The translations under genes were made by a program, and so were the position numbers. From assembly GCF_036884655.1 (NCBI RefSeq), contig NC_088338.1, positions 3,300,501 through 3,364,500 on the forward strand: a stretch of DNA of 64,000 nucleotides, in the 5' to 3' direction. This document shows, one piece after another, positions 51,105-63,056 of this stretch. How positions within the stretch are numbered: the first letter of the stretch is position 1; every line of letters begins with the position of its first letter. The notes under the pieces are model-generated. The model saw only the letters and a list, made by a program, of their open reading frames with translations, was not told the origin of the DNA and searched no databases. This stretch comes from Musa acuminata AAA Group. Lineage: Eukaryota; Streptophyta; Magnoliopsida; Zingiberales; Musaceae.

Positions 51105-53129
51105 CTATTCATCACTTTCGCTCGCGTCCTCTTCATCCTCGTCAATCTGGACGTCACAACAACGACGACGACGACGAGAAACAAAAAGTTATGCAGTCAG
51201 TGATTTTGCGAGCATTTTCCATCATGACAAATAATAAGAATAAACGATGTGAACCACTCAACATGTGACGATGCACATTTCGGTGTTTCTGAATTCATAG
51301 AAACATCGACAGCCTTACACAAGAAGACTACAAGGATAACACCATTTATAAGATTTTGCTGAGTACCACAGTAGACATAGTTTGGTTAACGATTTACTTT
51401 GTTCCAGTAATAGTATGTCTAAAATCAAAAGCGATAAGATAATGCAGAGTGTAATATTTCAGCATGAAGTAGTCGACGTTCCTAGAAAAGAAAGCTGGTA
51501 ACAAAGGAAGGCATAGTAGTAAGTACCTCATCGAGATCCATAGGAGACGACCGTTCCTTGAATTGGACACTGGGGGCTGCTTGGAGCTTGGAAAGGTTAG
51601 CCAGTACCTTCGCTATGGTATCATCCAATGACTTGCGTGAGTTCTTGTTTGTCATGTTCGTTGTTGGAAGGTGGATTCTGTAGAGTGGGGCAAAATACTC
51701 GCTGTATTGGTGATCAGGAATCTTATTGTTCACCTCGATTCCAAGGGCCACCCCGGTCTTCTCCACAGTTCAGTGTGATTAGAAACATATAAGATGAGAA
51801 TTACTCGAAGAAGAAGAAAACGAAAGGACGTCAATCATACCTCGTAGCACCAACAGCGAGCAACATTATGCAAGGTGTAGCCACCGCCGCCAAGCAGCAT
51901 CAGTGGCACGTTAAAAGATCTAATATACTTGACACACTCTCCATGGCCACGCACAGAAAGGTTGAAGCAGCCCAACCTGTCTCCAGATAAGGAGTCAGCA
52001 CCGCACTGAAGGACGATGGCGTTTGGCCTGAAGACTTCCATGGCTTTTGCTACGACAGGTTTGAAGATATAGAGGTAGCTCTCGTCGTCTATTCCGTCAT
52101 CTAATGGAACATTCACTGCGTAATATTTTCCTCCATCACATCCGATATCATCTATATGCCCAGTTCCAGGAAAATAGCCTCCGAACTTGTGGAATGAGAC
52201 CGTCATTACCCTATCAGTTGTGTAGAAGGCTTCCTCTACTCCATCTCCATGGTGGATATCAATGTCTACGTAGAGAACACGCTGCATGCAGATAACAAAT
52301 AAACATATGTATATATATCACCATAAACTATTTGCAAAATACAAAAAAGAAAGAAGATAATTAAGATAACGCTTTATACGAAGCAACTTTTGAGACATGA
52401 TAATAAATAGCTTCCCGGAAAAGAAACCAAAAAAGAACATTAGAATGACATGGAATCAATCAGTTCAATTTGCCAAGCAGCAGCAAGAAACAGTTCACAG
52501 ATTTCTTTATGAGAACCCGAATCTAAAAGAAAGATGCAAAGACGATGGTGCAGAATCAAGAGCAAGAAGAGGAAGGGGCCCACGTCGCGGGTCTCGAGGA
52601 GACTAAGGATGGCGAGGACGACATCATTGACGTAGCAGAAGCCCGAGGCCATGCTCTTCTTGGCGTGGTGAAGGCCGCCGGACCAGTTGATGACTATGTC
52701 GTAGTGGTCGAGGTTGACCTGCCTGGCGGCGCTGATGGAGGCGCCGGCGTAGAGCTGGCAGAACTTGTAGAGGCCATGGAAGATGGGGCACTCGACGTCG
52801 TCGATGTTGAAGCGGCGTAAGGTGGCCGGGTCGTTCTCGACCGAGGAATCGGCGGTGCGAAGGAACGCGATGTAGTCATCGGCGTGGAAGCGGCAGAAGT
52901 CGCGCTCGTGGGCGGGGATGGGTCGGAGGACACGCATGTGCCTAAGGAGCCCGTACTTCTCAAGGAGGGCATGTGTCATCCGCACCCGGTGGGGCTTCAT
53001 CGGGTGTCCATTTCCGTAGTAGAAGTTGCCCATCGTCGGGTGGTAGAAGTAGCACACCTTCCGCTTCGTTGCGTCCGTCCCCACCGACGGCAGCGAGCTA
53101 CCGCCTCCGCTGGTGCCGGCCACGTCCAT
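51105..53129 (-). CDS. Class I (RPD3/HDA19-type) histone deacetylase
   Basis: A four-exon gene encoding 419 residues. Exons on the minus strand are 53129-52584, 52281-51841, 51757-51527 and 51146-51105, and every intron falls between codons. The enzyme would remove acetyl groups from histone lysines in nuclear co-repressor complexes. The zinc site is intact: Asp190 and His192 in DIDIHHGDG, and Asp278 in [12 protein letters not shown]. The catalytic pair His154-His155 in GGLHHAKK and Tyr317 in GGGGYT are also present. The tail after the catalytic domain is short. Exon 3 ends in MDLDE, and a 14-codon last exon adds [16 protein letters not shown]19 and HDA6 of Arabidopsis are about 500 and 470 residues, so this is a compact or divergent class I member. 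The last exon is inferred from a good acceptor and the matching acidic sequence. Confidence 0.9.
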
Positions 53130-54234
<1,105 letters not shown>

Positions 54235-55109
54235 CATAATGGTTGAGGGTTCATTTTCTCCTCGCCTCGGAATGGCGGGTCTTATCGGTTTCTCCTCCAA
54301 TCAAATCCATGGCGGTTGCAGTGTGATCCCTGTCCGTCTCAGCCGCCTCCGTTTCTTTTCCCTGCGATGATGCCTCCCCTTTCGCTCCCGGAAGAGGAAC
54401 CAGTTGCTAACTAGGTTTTGGGTGTGGTATCCCCAAGAAACCCTTCTTCGGCCCCTCCAAGTTATCGGTAACGCCCCACACCCCCCCCCCCCGCTCGCTT
54501 GCCGCTGCTTCGAGATAAAATGCTTCCTGAACATGCGACTCACGCTCTTCTAGCAGCTATGAGCATGCACCCAAGCAATTTCGGGAGGAAAATCTCAAAG
54601 AGGGAGGTAAGCGCCTCTTGTTTTCTTTTAGCTATTTCATTAAGAATTATAATTTCTGCTTGCATATATGTTGATTTTGCGAGTACTGTGATATAGGACG
54701 AATTGTAACTTTTTACTTGAAAATGAAGGAGTGATTGAGATAGAATAATCACATAAAGATAATAGAAAAACAACAATTACCAGAGAGCCTTGCGATTTTT
54801 CATGTCCCACACTTTAACATTGAAATTAATGTTCTAACCCCCTTTTTATAGACCACAAGTAGAATAATAAAAGGAAAAAAATAATAATAAGCATGAAAAC
54901 ACAACTAACCAAATAAGTTAGTTTCTTCCCTTTTTTTTTTAAGATAAGTTTTCAATTTTTGTTAAGTAAGCATTTTTCTTGGTGTTGATAGTATTCCTTA
55001 TACTTTTTTTTTGTATTTTTCTTCATTTATTTCCATCCTTTATTTTCATAATCAATATTTTTCATAAAATTAGCAATATTTTAAATGTTACCATCTAACT
55101 ACTTGTGAC

Positions 55110-56300
55110 ATATTGGGCGGTATGCATCGATCCGACAGGATACCGGTACGCGGATCGCCTTTATCGAGTGGTATCGGTTACTTGACCTCGTATTGGGCAA
55201 TACGAGGTCTGTACCGGGCGGTATTAGCCAAAATCCGACCATTAGCGACTTGTACCCATTGGTAATGATCGGATTTCGACCATACCAATCAAGAGCTGAA
55301 ATTATTCTATTTCAAATGATCAATTTGACCGTTTGAGACTTAGAAAAGGGTTTTAAACTCTTTCATTCACCCTCTTTTAATTCATTTCACTCTCTCAATC
55401 TCTTAAACTCTTTTTTACTCGCATATCTCTTATTCTTATATTTTCACTTTATTAAACTCAACAAAGCTATAATTTGAGCAAATGCGACAGGGCCTACACG
55501 ACGTAAACACAGAGCGAAGCTCATTGTATTCACAGCCGTCGTATTATAAAGAATTTTGCAACCAACAACAATACAGTGATAGTTGGTCATACTTCTTCGA
55601 GCAACACCACGATGATCGATCTTATGATACGGAGCAACAGATCAGTAGCAAAAGCAGAAGTTTTGACATTCTCTATGCTTCGCACCAATACATGCTACAT
55701 TCGTCCTTGCCTCAAGAGTCGCCTCGGACACATGTGGTTCACGATGATCAAACTACGACCATGACTACATTGATGCACCAATGGTATACGGTGTATCAAT
55801 ACACTATTTTGTGGGATCAATTTTAGGATTGGGTCTGACAAGCATATCATATTGATATATAGATACATAGGAATGAGGCCCTCGATCCATCGCCCGTGGA
55901 GTCTCGTCATTCCTTTTAGTGGTAGAACCATGTATATCCATCGATTGATTACTTAATTCATTTGAATTTTAAGGTTTAAGTTGCATAAAGCATAATCTAG
56001 CAATTCAAATAATTTCTTTGTAAATAATTCAATATTAACGGAAAGACGATCCGGAACATACCACAAAACTACTCCTTAAAGCCTAAAAAAGATATGTGAC
56101 ACTATTCTTTCCTACTTAACATTATTTTTGCTAAAATTGCACTAAACTTATATTTATTTCTAACTTAAAAACCCTAATATATTTTTTCCTTCTATTTTTT
56201 AGATATTTTTGAAGATATTTTTGATGATTTTGGACGTATCAGTGGTACGCCTCGGTATGTACTATACTGAATAAGGCTCGGTACATCGGTATGGATCGAA
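55110..56300. mobile_element. Probable transposable-element insertion in pseudogene intron
   Basis: The segment begins and ends with sequence rich in CGGTAT/GGTAC words (55118-55215 and about 56235-56285), which resemble each other in inverted or permuted form. It includes an open frame at 55482-55826 (114 residues, Gln/Ser/Tyr-rich, with WSYFFEQHHDDRSYD) that I could not place in a family. It lies in the 3.5-kb interval between CLPR1 relics at 54606 and 58077. A small non-autonomous DNA element is the best guess. Precise ends and target duplication were not found. Confidence 0.4.
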
Positions 56301-57179
56301 ATTGTAATCCTTGCTTGGAATAACTTTGAACTAACCAAATTTATTCAAATAAAAAAATAAGGTCGGCATCAATTCATACATGCTCGTTGCCTAGTAACTC
56401 AACTTGAGTTTATAAAATTGAAACATGATGATAGTACATTTTGGTTAAACCAAAACCTTAAATTCAAATCAATTTGGACGAATAATAAAATATTTTTTTT
56501 GTTTGAGAATAAAGAAGATAAGAGAAGAAGAAGAAATATAATAACAAAAAGACAATGAGAAATGAAATAAATAGCTATCAGACTCACTTGTGCTCAAGGA
56601 GAATACTCTCACAATCAAGACCTCTCATATACGTGGATGATAGAATCATTCCATTGAAAACAGATTTATGTTCTTGTACCACTTACACATAATGTGGGAA
56701 ACAAACTCAATTTTTAATCCATTCTCCTATGTTATTATAATCTTCTAGCTCCATCCCAAGAAGAAGAAAAGAAAAAATAATAATAAAGTAGAAAATACAA
56801 AGTCATCCATTCTTAAGCTAGATGATTTTTTCCTTTATTTATTCGTTAATTTTATTGTTGATCCTCAGAATCAATCTAAGAAATTAAAAATATTGTAGAT
56901 GTTATGTGACAACTTATGACATACTCAAAATACTCTAAACTAATCAAATTTATTCAAATAAGAAATAAATTAAATTGGTCCCACAGTATTATGTTCATCC
57001 TATTATTGTGAATATGTGAACATCTAATCTTGATAAAAAATGTCAACTTTTGGAGTCTTCCTCTCTATTTGTGCACATAATCTTACTATTTTAAATATGT
57101 TTGGACTTGTAGTTCTCATTCAATCCTTGTGAGATTCTATATAAGATAAACATTAAACACTGTTATCATCATTCCTTCA

Positions 57180-57480
57180 GATTGGTTAGTTGCTACATCA
57201 AGCAATGAAGCCATCAAGGGCTCAGGTGCTCACCTAGGAGCCTATGCGAGGCGAGGCCCAAGTGGTCAGTAACAGGTCAGGTCCGGGCAGGTGCCCTCAA
57301 TTGGGTGTGACCTAGGCATGCGTCCAAGCACTGACATAAGGGTGAAATATGAGGTACCTTCTTCTCAATCTTCTTATGAACGACATGGAGGTGCATAGCT
57401 TGAAATAATGCTAGCCACCTGGGGTGTATGACGTAGAGAGCATGGCTATGGAGGATCACAATGGGTCTAATGTTGGTATC
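57180..57480. repeat. GC-richer repeat fragment
   Basis: An isolated GC-richer patch with GGTGCTCACCTAGGAGCC and GCGAGGCGAGGCCC in an AT-rich background, inside the long interval of the CLPR1 pseudogene. The word pattern suggests a second transposable-element fragment. No coding sequence is visible. Confidence 0.35.
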
Positions 57481-59736
57481 CAGCTAATGCTTTGATTGAG
57501 TTTTTTCATGGTAAATTTAGAGAACATCGGTAAGGGCCTTTAAGGGTAGATACTAGCTGCACATGTTTGTAAGATTTACCATTGCCTACTCAATAATTAA
57601 AGGCTATAGACTGGATGAATAAACAAATTTATGATACCCCAAAATTGATAAATTGTTCTTTTATTGAACTGAATCATTGTAGGCTTTTCATCTATGTTCT
57701 ACCATTGCCCAAACTATTTGTGAAGGTTCAGGCAAAAAGATAATGACATTTGTTAACATCTTAATGTCTCAGATGCAAATTTCTATCTTTCTGAATAAAT
57801 TAATTTAGTACATGTAAGTAGTAATAGATATCTTTTTTTCTGGCTTGAGATTGACATGACCTTCTTACTTATTGAGTATTCACTTCTAGAACTAATGAAG
57901 ACTTTAATTACCTCCATGAAAGTTGAGATTTACTCTCAAACTATAGAAACACAGTTGCATGTTTGTGGTAAATCACATGCACATTGTTTTGGCACCACAA
58001 ATCATACATGTTTAGAAAAAATGGATACAGATTTGGACAGTGTTTTAAATCAAGTTCTATCTTCAATGGTTAACAGTGGTGGACGATTTTAAAAATGTTC
58101 CTAAATACATATATGACCTTACTGCTTCACAAATGGACATGTTCGTGTCCGAAGATAACCCTGTCAGGCAGCATGCAGAAAAGTTAGAGAGGTAACTGAG
58201 AACCAATTTTCCTTTTTTTCAAAGTCATTTTCTGTTCGAAGACGGAAAATGGGGTTCAATTTTGTGCCTTTTTGGGTGTGATTTCAGGAAATCATTTCTT
58301 CTGCAAGAAATACCTTGACAATGGAGGGATGCACAGTTTAACAGGCATGAAAGGGTGTGAGTATGTATCGTGTATGTGCTCGAGGATATGGAAGGCCAAG
58401 AACTGTTCCTCCAGATTTACCTTCTATACTCTTAGATGCTTGGATTGTGTATCTTGGCATGCCTGTAAGATATTCTATTAGGTCAATATAGCATGCAAAT
58501 TTCATGGACTGGATATTTTTCATATATCAGTCTTATGTATATGTGCTATTATGCCCTTTTCTTTTACAGATAGTTCCACCTGACACTGAACTATTTATCT
58601 GGGATGCAAGTAAGTACTGCTCAAAACAAATAATTATCATGCGTACATACCTCAGGGAAAGAAAATGTCATTTATTATATATTTTTCTGTAACAATTGAT
58701 TTAGAATATCAGTAATTTGTGTATATGCTGATTTTGATTACATGATTTCCAGAATGAGAAGATGGAAAGTGTTGGATCTGAAACCGAGGCTTATGCAATT
58801 GCTGACAAGGTAGCTGTAAGTAAACTAGTTCAGATATCCAAGGATCAGTTAATCTCAAGGAACATTGAAATGAATCATATTATTAACAGTTGCTACTGCT
58901 ATAAGGCATATGCAGTTTCACTATAGCTTAGTTGAGAAATCTTTATATTTTCATATTTCTTATGTCATACACTTCTAGCAAATGCTTGCCTTATGTATCT
59001 TCGCATTCACCATGGAATTTATTGTGCTTATTATTTCTGATGCACTTTTTATGATGCCTATAGCGTTCAATGATCAACTTATTTGATTTCTACTTACTAC
59101 ATATCAACACGATTTGACTGTCTGAACTTGCATAGTGATGCGACCTATGAGTTTTATGTGCGTAAAGTTTATTTTGCAGATTATTCCTTATTGGTTAAGT
59201 CAGTTTAGATTCTACCCGGATCCGATACATAAATTAATCCCCTTATAAGTGTTGTCTTTTTAAGTCTCATTTATTTATACTTTATTTCCAATGTCTTTAA
59301 TATCAACATGTATCTGAAGATAATATACTGATTCTACAATAATGTTTCTTGTCTGATACTCTCAAATTTTCCATCAGTACTGCATACTGATTCTACCATG
59401 TCTCTTTGCTATCTTTATGTTGCTGTCATCTCCCAGGCAAAGGATCTTTGATGCCAACACCGATTGTTGCAGATTGCAAAGGACATCCAGCTTCCGAAAT
59501 ATTTCCAAGCTCAAGAAGCTATTGCCTATGGAACAGCCGACGAGATCATCGATTCACGATATGGTAAGACTGGAGTGGTTTATTTGCTCATATAGAATGT
59601 TTTGGTGTTTTTAGATTGCAATCCTCACATGAAAGAAATCTTTTGAGCAGAACGAGACGAGATGCTTGCACAGTCCAAAGCCATGAGAAAGGCAGCTGGA
59701 ACTGGTCCACAAGCAACGCCATATGGGTTTAGGTAG

Positions 59737-59999
59737 ATAGAACTGATTAGTACATAAGCAATAACTTTGGTTGTATTGTATATTTTTCTAGCTGAAACAT
59801 TCATGTTGATTCTAATGCCAAAGACAATAATTCTTTTATTCTTGAAGGAACACCTGAGAACTGCCAAGTAGCGTCTCTCTTATTTGCCTTTTGTTCCTGA
59901 GAATCAAACTATGTCAACCCAACAAATATCACGTCTTCCTGTCACAGGGATTCCTCGTCGACTGTTGCTTCTTTCTCTCATGATCTGATGCTGAGACAA
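59737..59999. other. Short spacer between pseudogene and QUIRKY-like gene
   Basis: This spacer separates convergent ends: the last relic of the plus-strand pseudogene and the stop codon of the minus-strand C2-domain gene. No gene is seen. The long minus-strand ORF at 59929-61425 is an out-of-frame shadow of the C2-domain gene. Confidence 0.6.
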
Positions 60000-62900
60000 C
60001 TACAACATACGATCGGTTAAACTGGGAAGCCGCCGAAAAAAGTTCAAGCTGGCCGGTGGCATCGGATCTCGGAACATGGGATGGCGGAGGAAGTAGAAGC
60101 CGAGCCCCACCGCCACCATCTTGTGGGGCACCACGTAGAGCACCACCGCCACCACCAGGCACGCCACGATGAAGAGCCTCGTCGCCCGGGGATCTCTCCA
60201 GCTCACCAGCGCCTGCACTCGCTCCCCCTGCGCCGCGAAGTCCCCCAGCAGCCTCTGCGCCTGCGCCGCCATCTTCCGCAGCCGGTCGTACCGCGCCCTT
60301 ACCACCTCCGCCGGCTTGGCGCTCGGCACTGGGTCGAACTCTTCGTCCAGATCGTCCGCCGCCACCATGTTCGCCTGCGACAGCCCCATGTCCATCCCCG
60401 CGGGTACCCGCGGCCGGAACCGGCAGTACCATATCCCGATGAGGGACATGTACAGCGACGCGGTGGGGACGACCAGCTCCGGGTACCACACCAGCACCAG
60501 GTAGAGCACGTGCACCAGCACCGTAGTGGTGGGATTCCTCCACCGCCGGATGTCGTCGACCCACCTCGCCAGCCCGAAGGCCCAGGCGAGGACGCACAGG
60601 ACCCTGAACCAGTTGGCCCTGCTCCGCCGGATGCTCCATGACTGCGTGTCGACGTCGAGCATGTAGTGCACCACCTCCTGCCCCAGCGGCGGCTCCGACC
60701 GCTCGAGCCACTCGGCCACCATCCTGATCGCCCACGCCCGCAGCACCTCCTGCTTCCACACAGCGATTGGCCGAAGGTAGTGCATCCGGGGGAGCATCGG
60801 CTGCGCGTACATAGCCCAGGTGTCCGGGAACGGCGCCGAGCACGCGAAGCGGACGGCCAGCTGCACCTCGCCCATCTTCATGACGCCGGACGGCTGCAGC
60901 TGCAGCATCGGGTACCAGGTGGTGTACACGCGGTTGCTTTCCAGGGTCGACACCCGGATCCGAACCTTGCCGATCCGGTAGTCCTGCCGGTCGCCCGCCG
61001 CGTCGAACATGCGGCAGTTGTCGAACACTCCGACGGTAAGGACCGTGCACGGGTCGTACACCTGCCACGTGTACTGCTCGTTCCAACGCGGGTCGAAGCA
61101 GTCGGCCACGGTCCGCGTTCGCACCCACTTCTTGCCGTACTTGGCGACGCAGTAGGCGTTGGTGGAGCTCTTGGCCGCCTCTTCGCCGCCCTTGATCGGC
61201 AGGCCGCGGGCCCCCAGGATTCCCAGCTCCAGCACTCCCACCGCCGGCTTCCACAGCTGCTTCGCCGTCGGCCGGAAGTCGCTGCACACGTGCGCCGCCT
61301 CGTCCATCACGTGGTACCCGCCCTCCAGGCACAACCGGAGGTTCAACCGGCCGTAGTAGCCGCCGCCAGGCCCCCCTCCGCAGCGGCACCCCGCGAACGC
61401 CGCCGCCTCCTCCAGGCTGAACCACCGAGACGCCACCGCCTGCCGCTCGTCCAACCGCTGCTCCGCCAACGCCACCGGCACCACTGCGTGCCCCAGCACC
61501 ACCGGCTCCTTGGTGGACCGGTCCTCCACCTGCACGATCATCTCGTGGTTACTGAACGGCTCGGACGCCACGAACATGAGGTCCTCCATCCACGAGATGG
61601 ACGACGCACTGCTGCTGACCGCGGTGGGCCGCCGGGTACACAGGGCCTGGATCCCCAGTAGGATCTTGACGCGGACGTCGTACGGCCGCGTCGCTGCCGC
61701 GAGGCGCAGGTCCTGCGCTTCGATGACGGTGGCCCGCAGGTACCACATCTTGGGCGACTGGTAGACTTTGGACCGGGTGTAGGTGTAGCTCACGTACGTG
61801 GCGTCCGAGTTCCAGGCCTCCGGAAACGACTCGTCCGCCTGGGTCCCAATCCAGACTGCCACCATGATATCCCCTGTCATCGGCGCATCGTCCCTGCCGC
61901 CCTCGAGCCGGTACCACTGGGGGGCCAGGGGGCCGTCCGGCTGGTCGCGGACCGGCACGTCCGTCAGGTCGAAGCACACGCCGCCCAGAAAAGCTTCGTC
62001 GGGCCCGCCTCCCCGCACCGAGATCTCCAGCCTCGAGTCCGGCTTGCACTGGTTCAGCGCGAACACCTGGTTCCACTCCGGGCTGCCGGCGCCGCCGTCC
62101 CGCCCCGGCAAGGAACGGCGGGTGTGCGGCCCCGCCTGGATCTTCACGTGCGGGCTCTCGCACGGGCGGAGGCCCCGAGCCTTCACGACACGGACAAAGA
62201 GGTATTGCATCGGCTCCACCAGGTCGTACGTCGCCAGCGGGGGCCGGTCGACGAGCTCGTTGCAGTCGACGAACCGGCCCGAGATAACCCTCGGGCCGCA
62301 GGCGCCGCCGATGAATCTCTTGGAAAACACCCGGTCCCTCTCCGTGCAGGCCGGCGTCTGCATCTTCCGCACCTCTGGCGGGTACGCCTCCACCGTTGTC
62401 GGGTCAGGCGATGGCGGTGATACCACGTTGGCATTCACGTGCGCAGTCTGGACCGGCGTTTTCTCCACCACGACGACGGACACCAGTGGCGGGGACTGCG
62501 TGTCGATGGCGGCCTCCGTGGGCGCCGGGACATCCGGAGGCACATCCTTGGGCTCCTCGGTACTCGGAGGGGGAGCAGGGGCCTGGTTGGGATCCGATCC
62601 GACGGGTTTCGTCTCGTCCGAGAGCGGTTCGTCGTAATAGTACACCTTGAGGCCGATCTCACCGCGGATCCAGCTGAGGAGGCTCCGCCTTTCGAGGGGG
62701 AAGTAGATCAGCGCCTCCTCGCCGCGGCGAGCGAACTGGGAGCCGCAGATACGAACACGGCCGAGGAAGTGGTTCTTACGAGCGCCGCTGGGGCTGCCCA
62801 TCCTCTTGTCGTTGTAGACCTCGACATCGAGCTCCTGGGCGACCATGGAAGCGGGGTTAGCCACGACGAACTCGAGGCGCTCGTTCCACTGCGGGTTGAG

Positions 62901-63056
62901 GTCGCGGGCGACGGTGTGGGTTCGCTTCCGCTGGCCGTCGAATTCGACGATGACGAACGGGCTGGAGGTGCCATGGCCGTCCTTGGGGACGAGGTCGCGG
63001 GCGTCGATGACCTCGACGGCGAGTTTGCTGACGGTGTGGGCCGGCGGGCTCGTCAT
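60000..63056 (-). CDS. QUIRKY-like multiple C2 domain and transmembrane protein (MCTP)
   Basis: An intronless gene for a 1,018-residue membrane protein. Four C2 domains are visible: C2A from about residue 10 (KLAVEVIDARDLVPKDG, DLNPQWNERLEF), C2B from about 285 (YLFVRVVKARGLRP, SPEWNQVFAL), C2C from about 450 (WYLRATVIEAQDLR) and C2D from about 615 (LELGILGARGLPIKGG, FDPRWNEQYTWQVYDP). A Pro/Ser/Thr-rich linker separates C2A and C2B. The C-terminal PRT_C region has hydrophobic segments around WFRVLCVLAWAFGLARW, TTVLVHVLYLVLVWYP and LFIVACLVVAVVLYVVP, and ends FFRRLPSLTDRML. This is the architecture of Arabidopsis QUIRKY/MCTP15. MCTPs tether the ER to the plasma membrane at plasmodesmata, and QUIRKY works with STRUBBELIG in organ shaping. 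The ATG at 63056 is used because codons further upstream start from GTG. Confidence 0.94.
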   Translation of the reverse strand: MTSPPAHTVSKLAVEVIDARDLVPKDGHGTSSPFVIVEFDGQRKRTHTVARDLNPQWNERLEFVVANPASMVAQELDVEVYNDKRMGSPSGARKNHFLGRVRICGSQFARRGEEALIYFPLERRSLLSWIRGEIGLKVYYYDEPLSDETKPVGSDPNQAPAPPPSTEEPKDVPPDVPAPTEAAIDTQSPPLVSVVVVEKTPVQTAHVNANVVSPPSPDPTTVEAYPPEVRKMQTPACTERDRVFSKRFIGGACGPRVISGRFVDCNELVDRPPLATYDLVEPMQYLFVRVVKARGLRPCESPHVKIQAGPHTRRSLPGRDGGAGSPEWNQVFALNQCKPDSRLEISVRGGGPDEAFLGGVCFDLTDVPVRDQPDGPLAPQWYRLEGGRDDAPMTGDIMVAVWIGTQADESFPEAWNSDATYVSYTYTRSKVYQSPKMWYLRATVIEAQDLRLAAATRPYDVRVKILLGIQALCTRRPTAVSSSASSISWMEDLMFVASEPFSNHEMIVQVEDRSTKEPVVLGHAVVPVALAEQRLDERQAVASRWFSLEEAAAFAGCRCGGGPGGGYYGRLNLRLCLEGGYHVMDEAAHVCSDFRPTAKQLWKPAVGVLELGILGARGLPIKGGEEAAKSSTNAYCVAKYGKKWVRTRTVADCFDPRWNEQYTWQVYDPCTVLTVGVFDNCRMFDAAGDRQDYRIGKVRIRVSTLESNRVYTTWYPMLQLQPSGVMKMGEVQLAVRFACSAPFPDTWAMYAQPMLPRMHYLRPIAVWKQEVLRAWAIRMVAEWLERSEPPLGQEVVHYMLDVDTQSWSIRRSRANWFRVLCVLAWAFGLARWVDDIRRWRNPTTTVLVHVLYLVLVWYPELVVPTASLYMSLIGIWYCRFRPRVPAGMDMGLSQANMVAADDLDEEFDPVPSAKPAEVVRARYDRLRKMAAQAQRLLGDFAAQGERVQALVSWRDPRATRLFIVACLVVAVVLYVVPHKMVAVGLGFYFLRHPMFRDPMPPASLNFFRRLPSLTDRML

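Larger units (their letters stand above)
54272..59736 (+). pseudogene. Pseudogene of plastid Clp protease subunit CLPR1
   Basis: Exon relics in the right order match CLPR1, a catalytically inactive plastid Clp core subunit. They are a possible transit peptide (54272-54367), EHAPKQFREENLKEG (to 54606), VVDDFKNVPKYIYDLTASQ and FVSEDNPVRQ (58077-58191), EIISSARN then SLTGMKG then RPRTVPPDLPSILLDAW (58288-58464), IVPPDTELFIWDA (58570-58609), NEKMESVGSETEAYAIADK (58753-58815), AKDL/DANTD then KDIQLPKYFQAQEAIAYG (59437-59563) and DEMLAQSKAMRKAAG (59651-59736). Damage includes one base missing after SSARN, a further frame change before RPRTVPP, a shortened IVP exon, an extra T in AKDLDANT, an in-exon deletion of the ELLAKGTGKSKEE part, and no trace of the INCGMAFGQAA exon. 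Introns remain, so this is a decayed gene duplicate and not a retrocopy. Confidence 0.82.

Noticed and set aside
59929..61425. A 498-residue minus-strand ORF, and a 331-residue plus-strand ORF at 60666-61661
   Set aside because: Both are out-of-frame shadows of the GC-rich QUIRKY-like coding sequence. Their Gly/Ala/Arg or His/Pro/Arg composition shows no domain.
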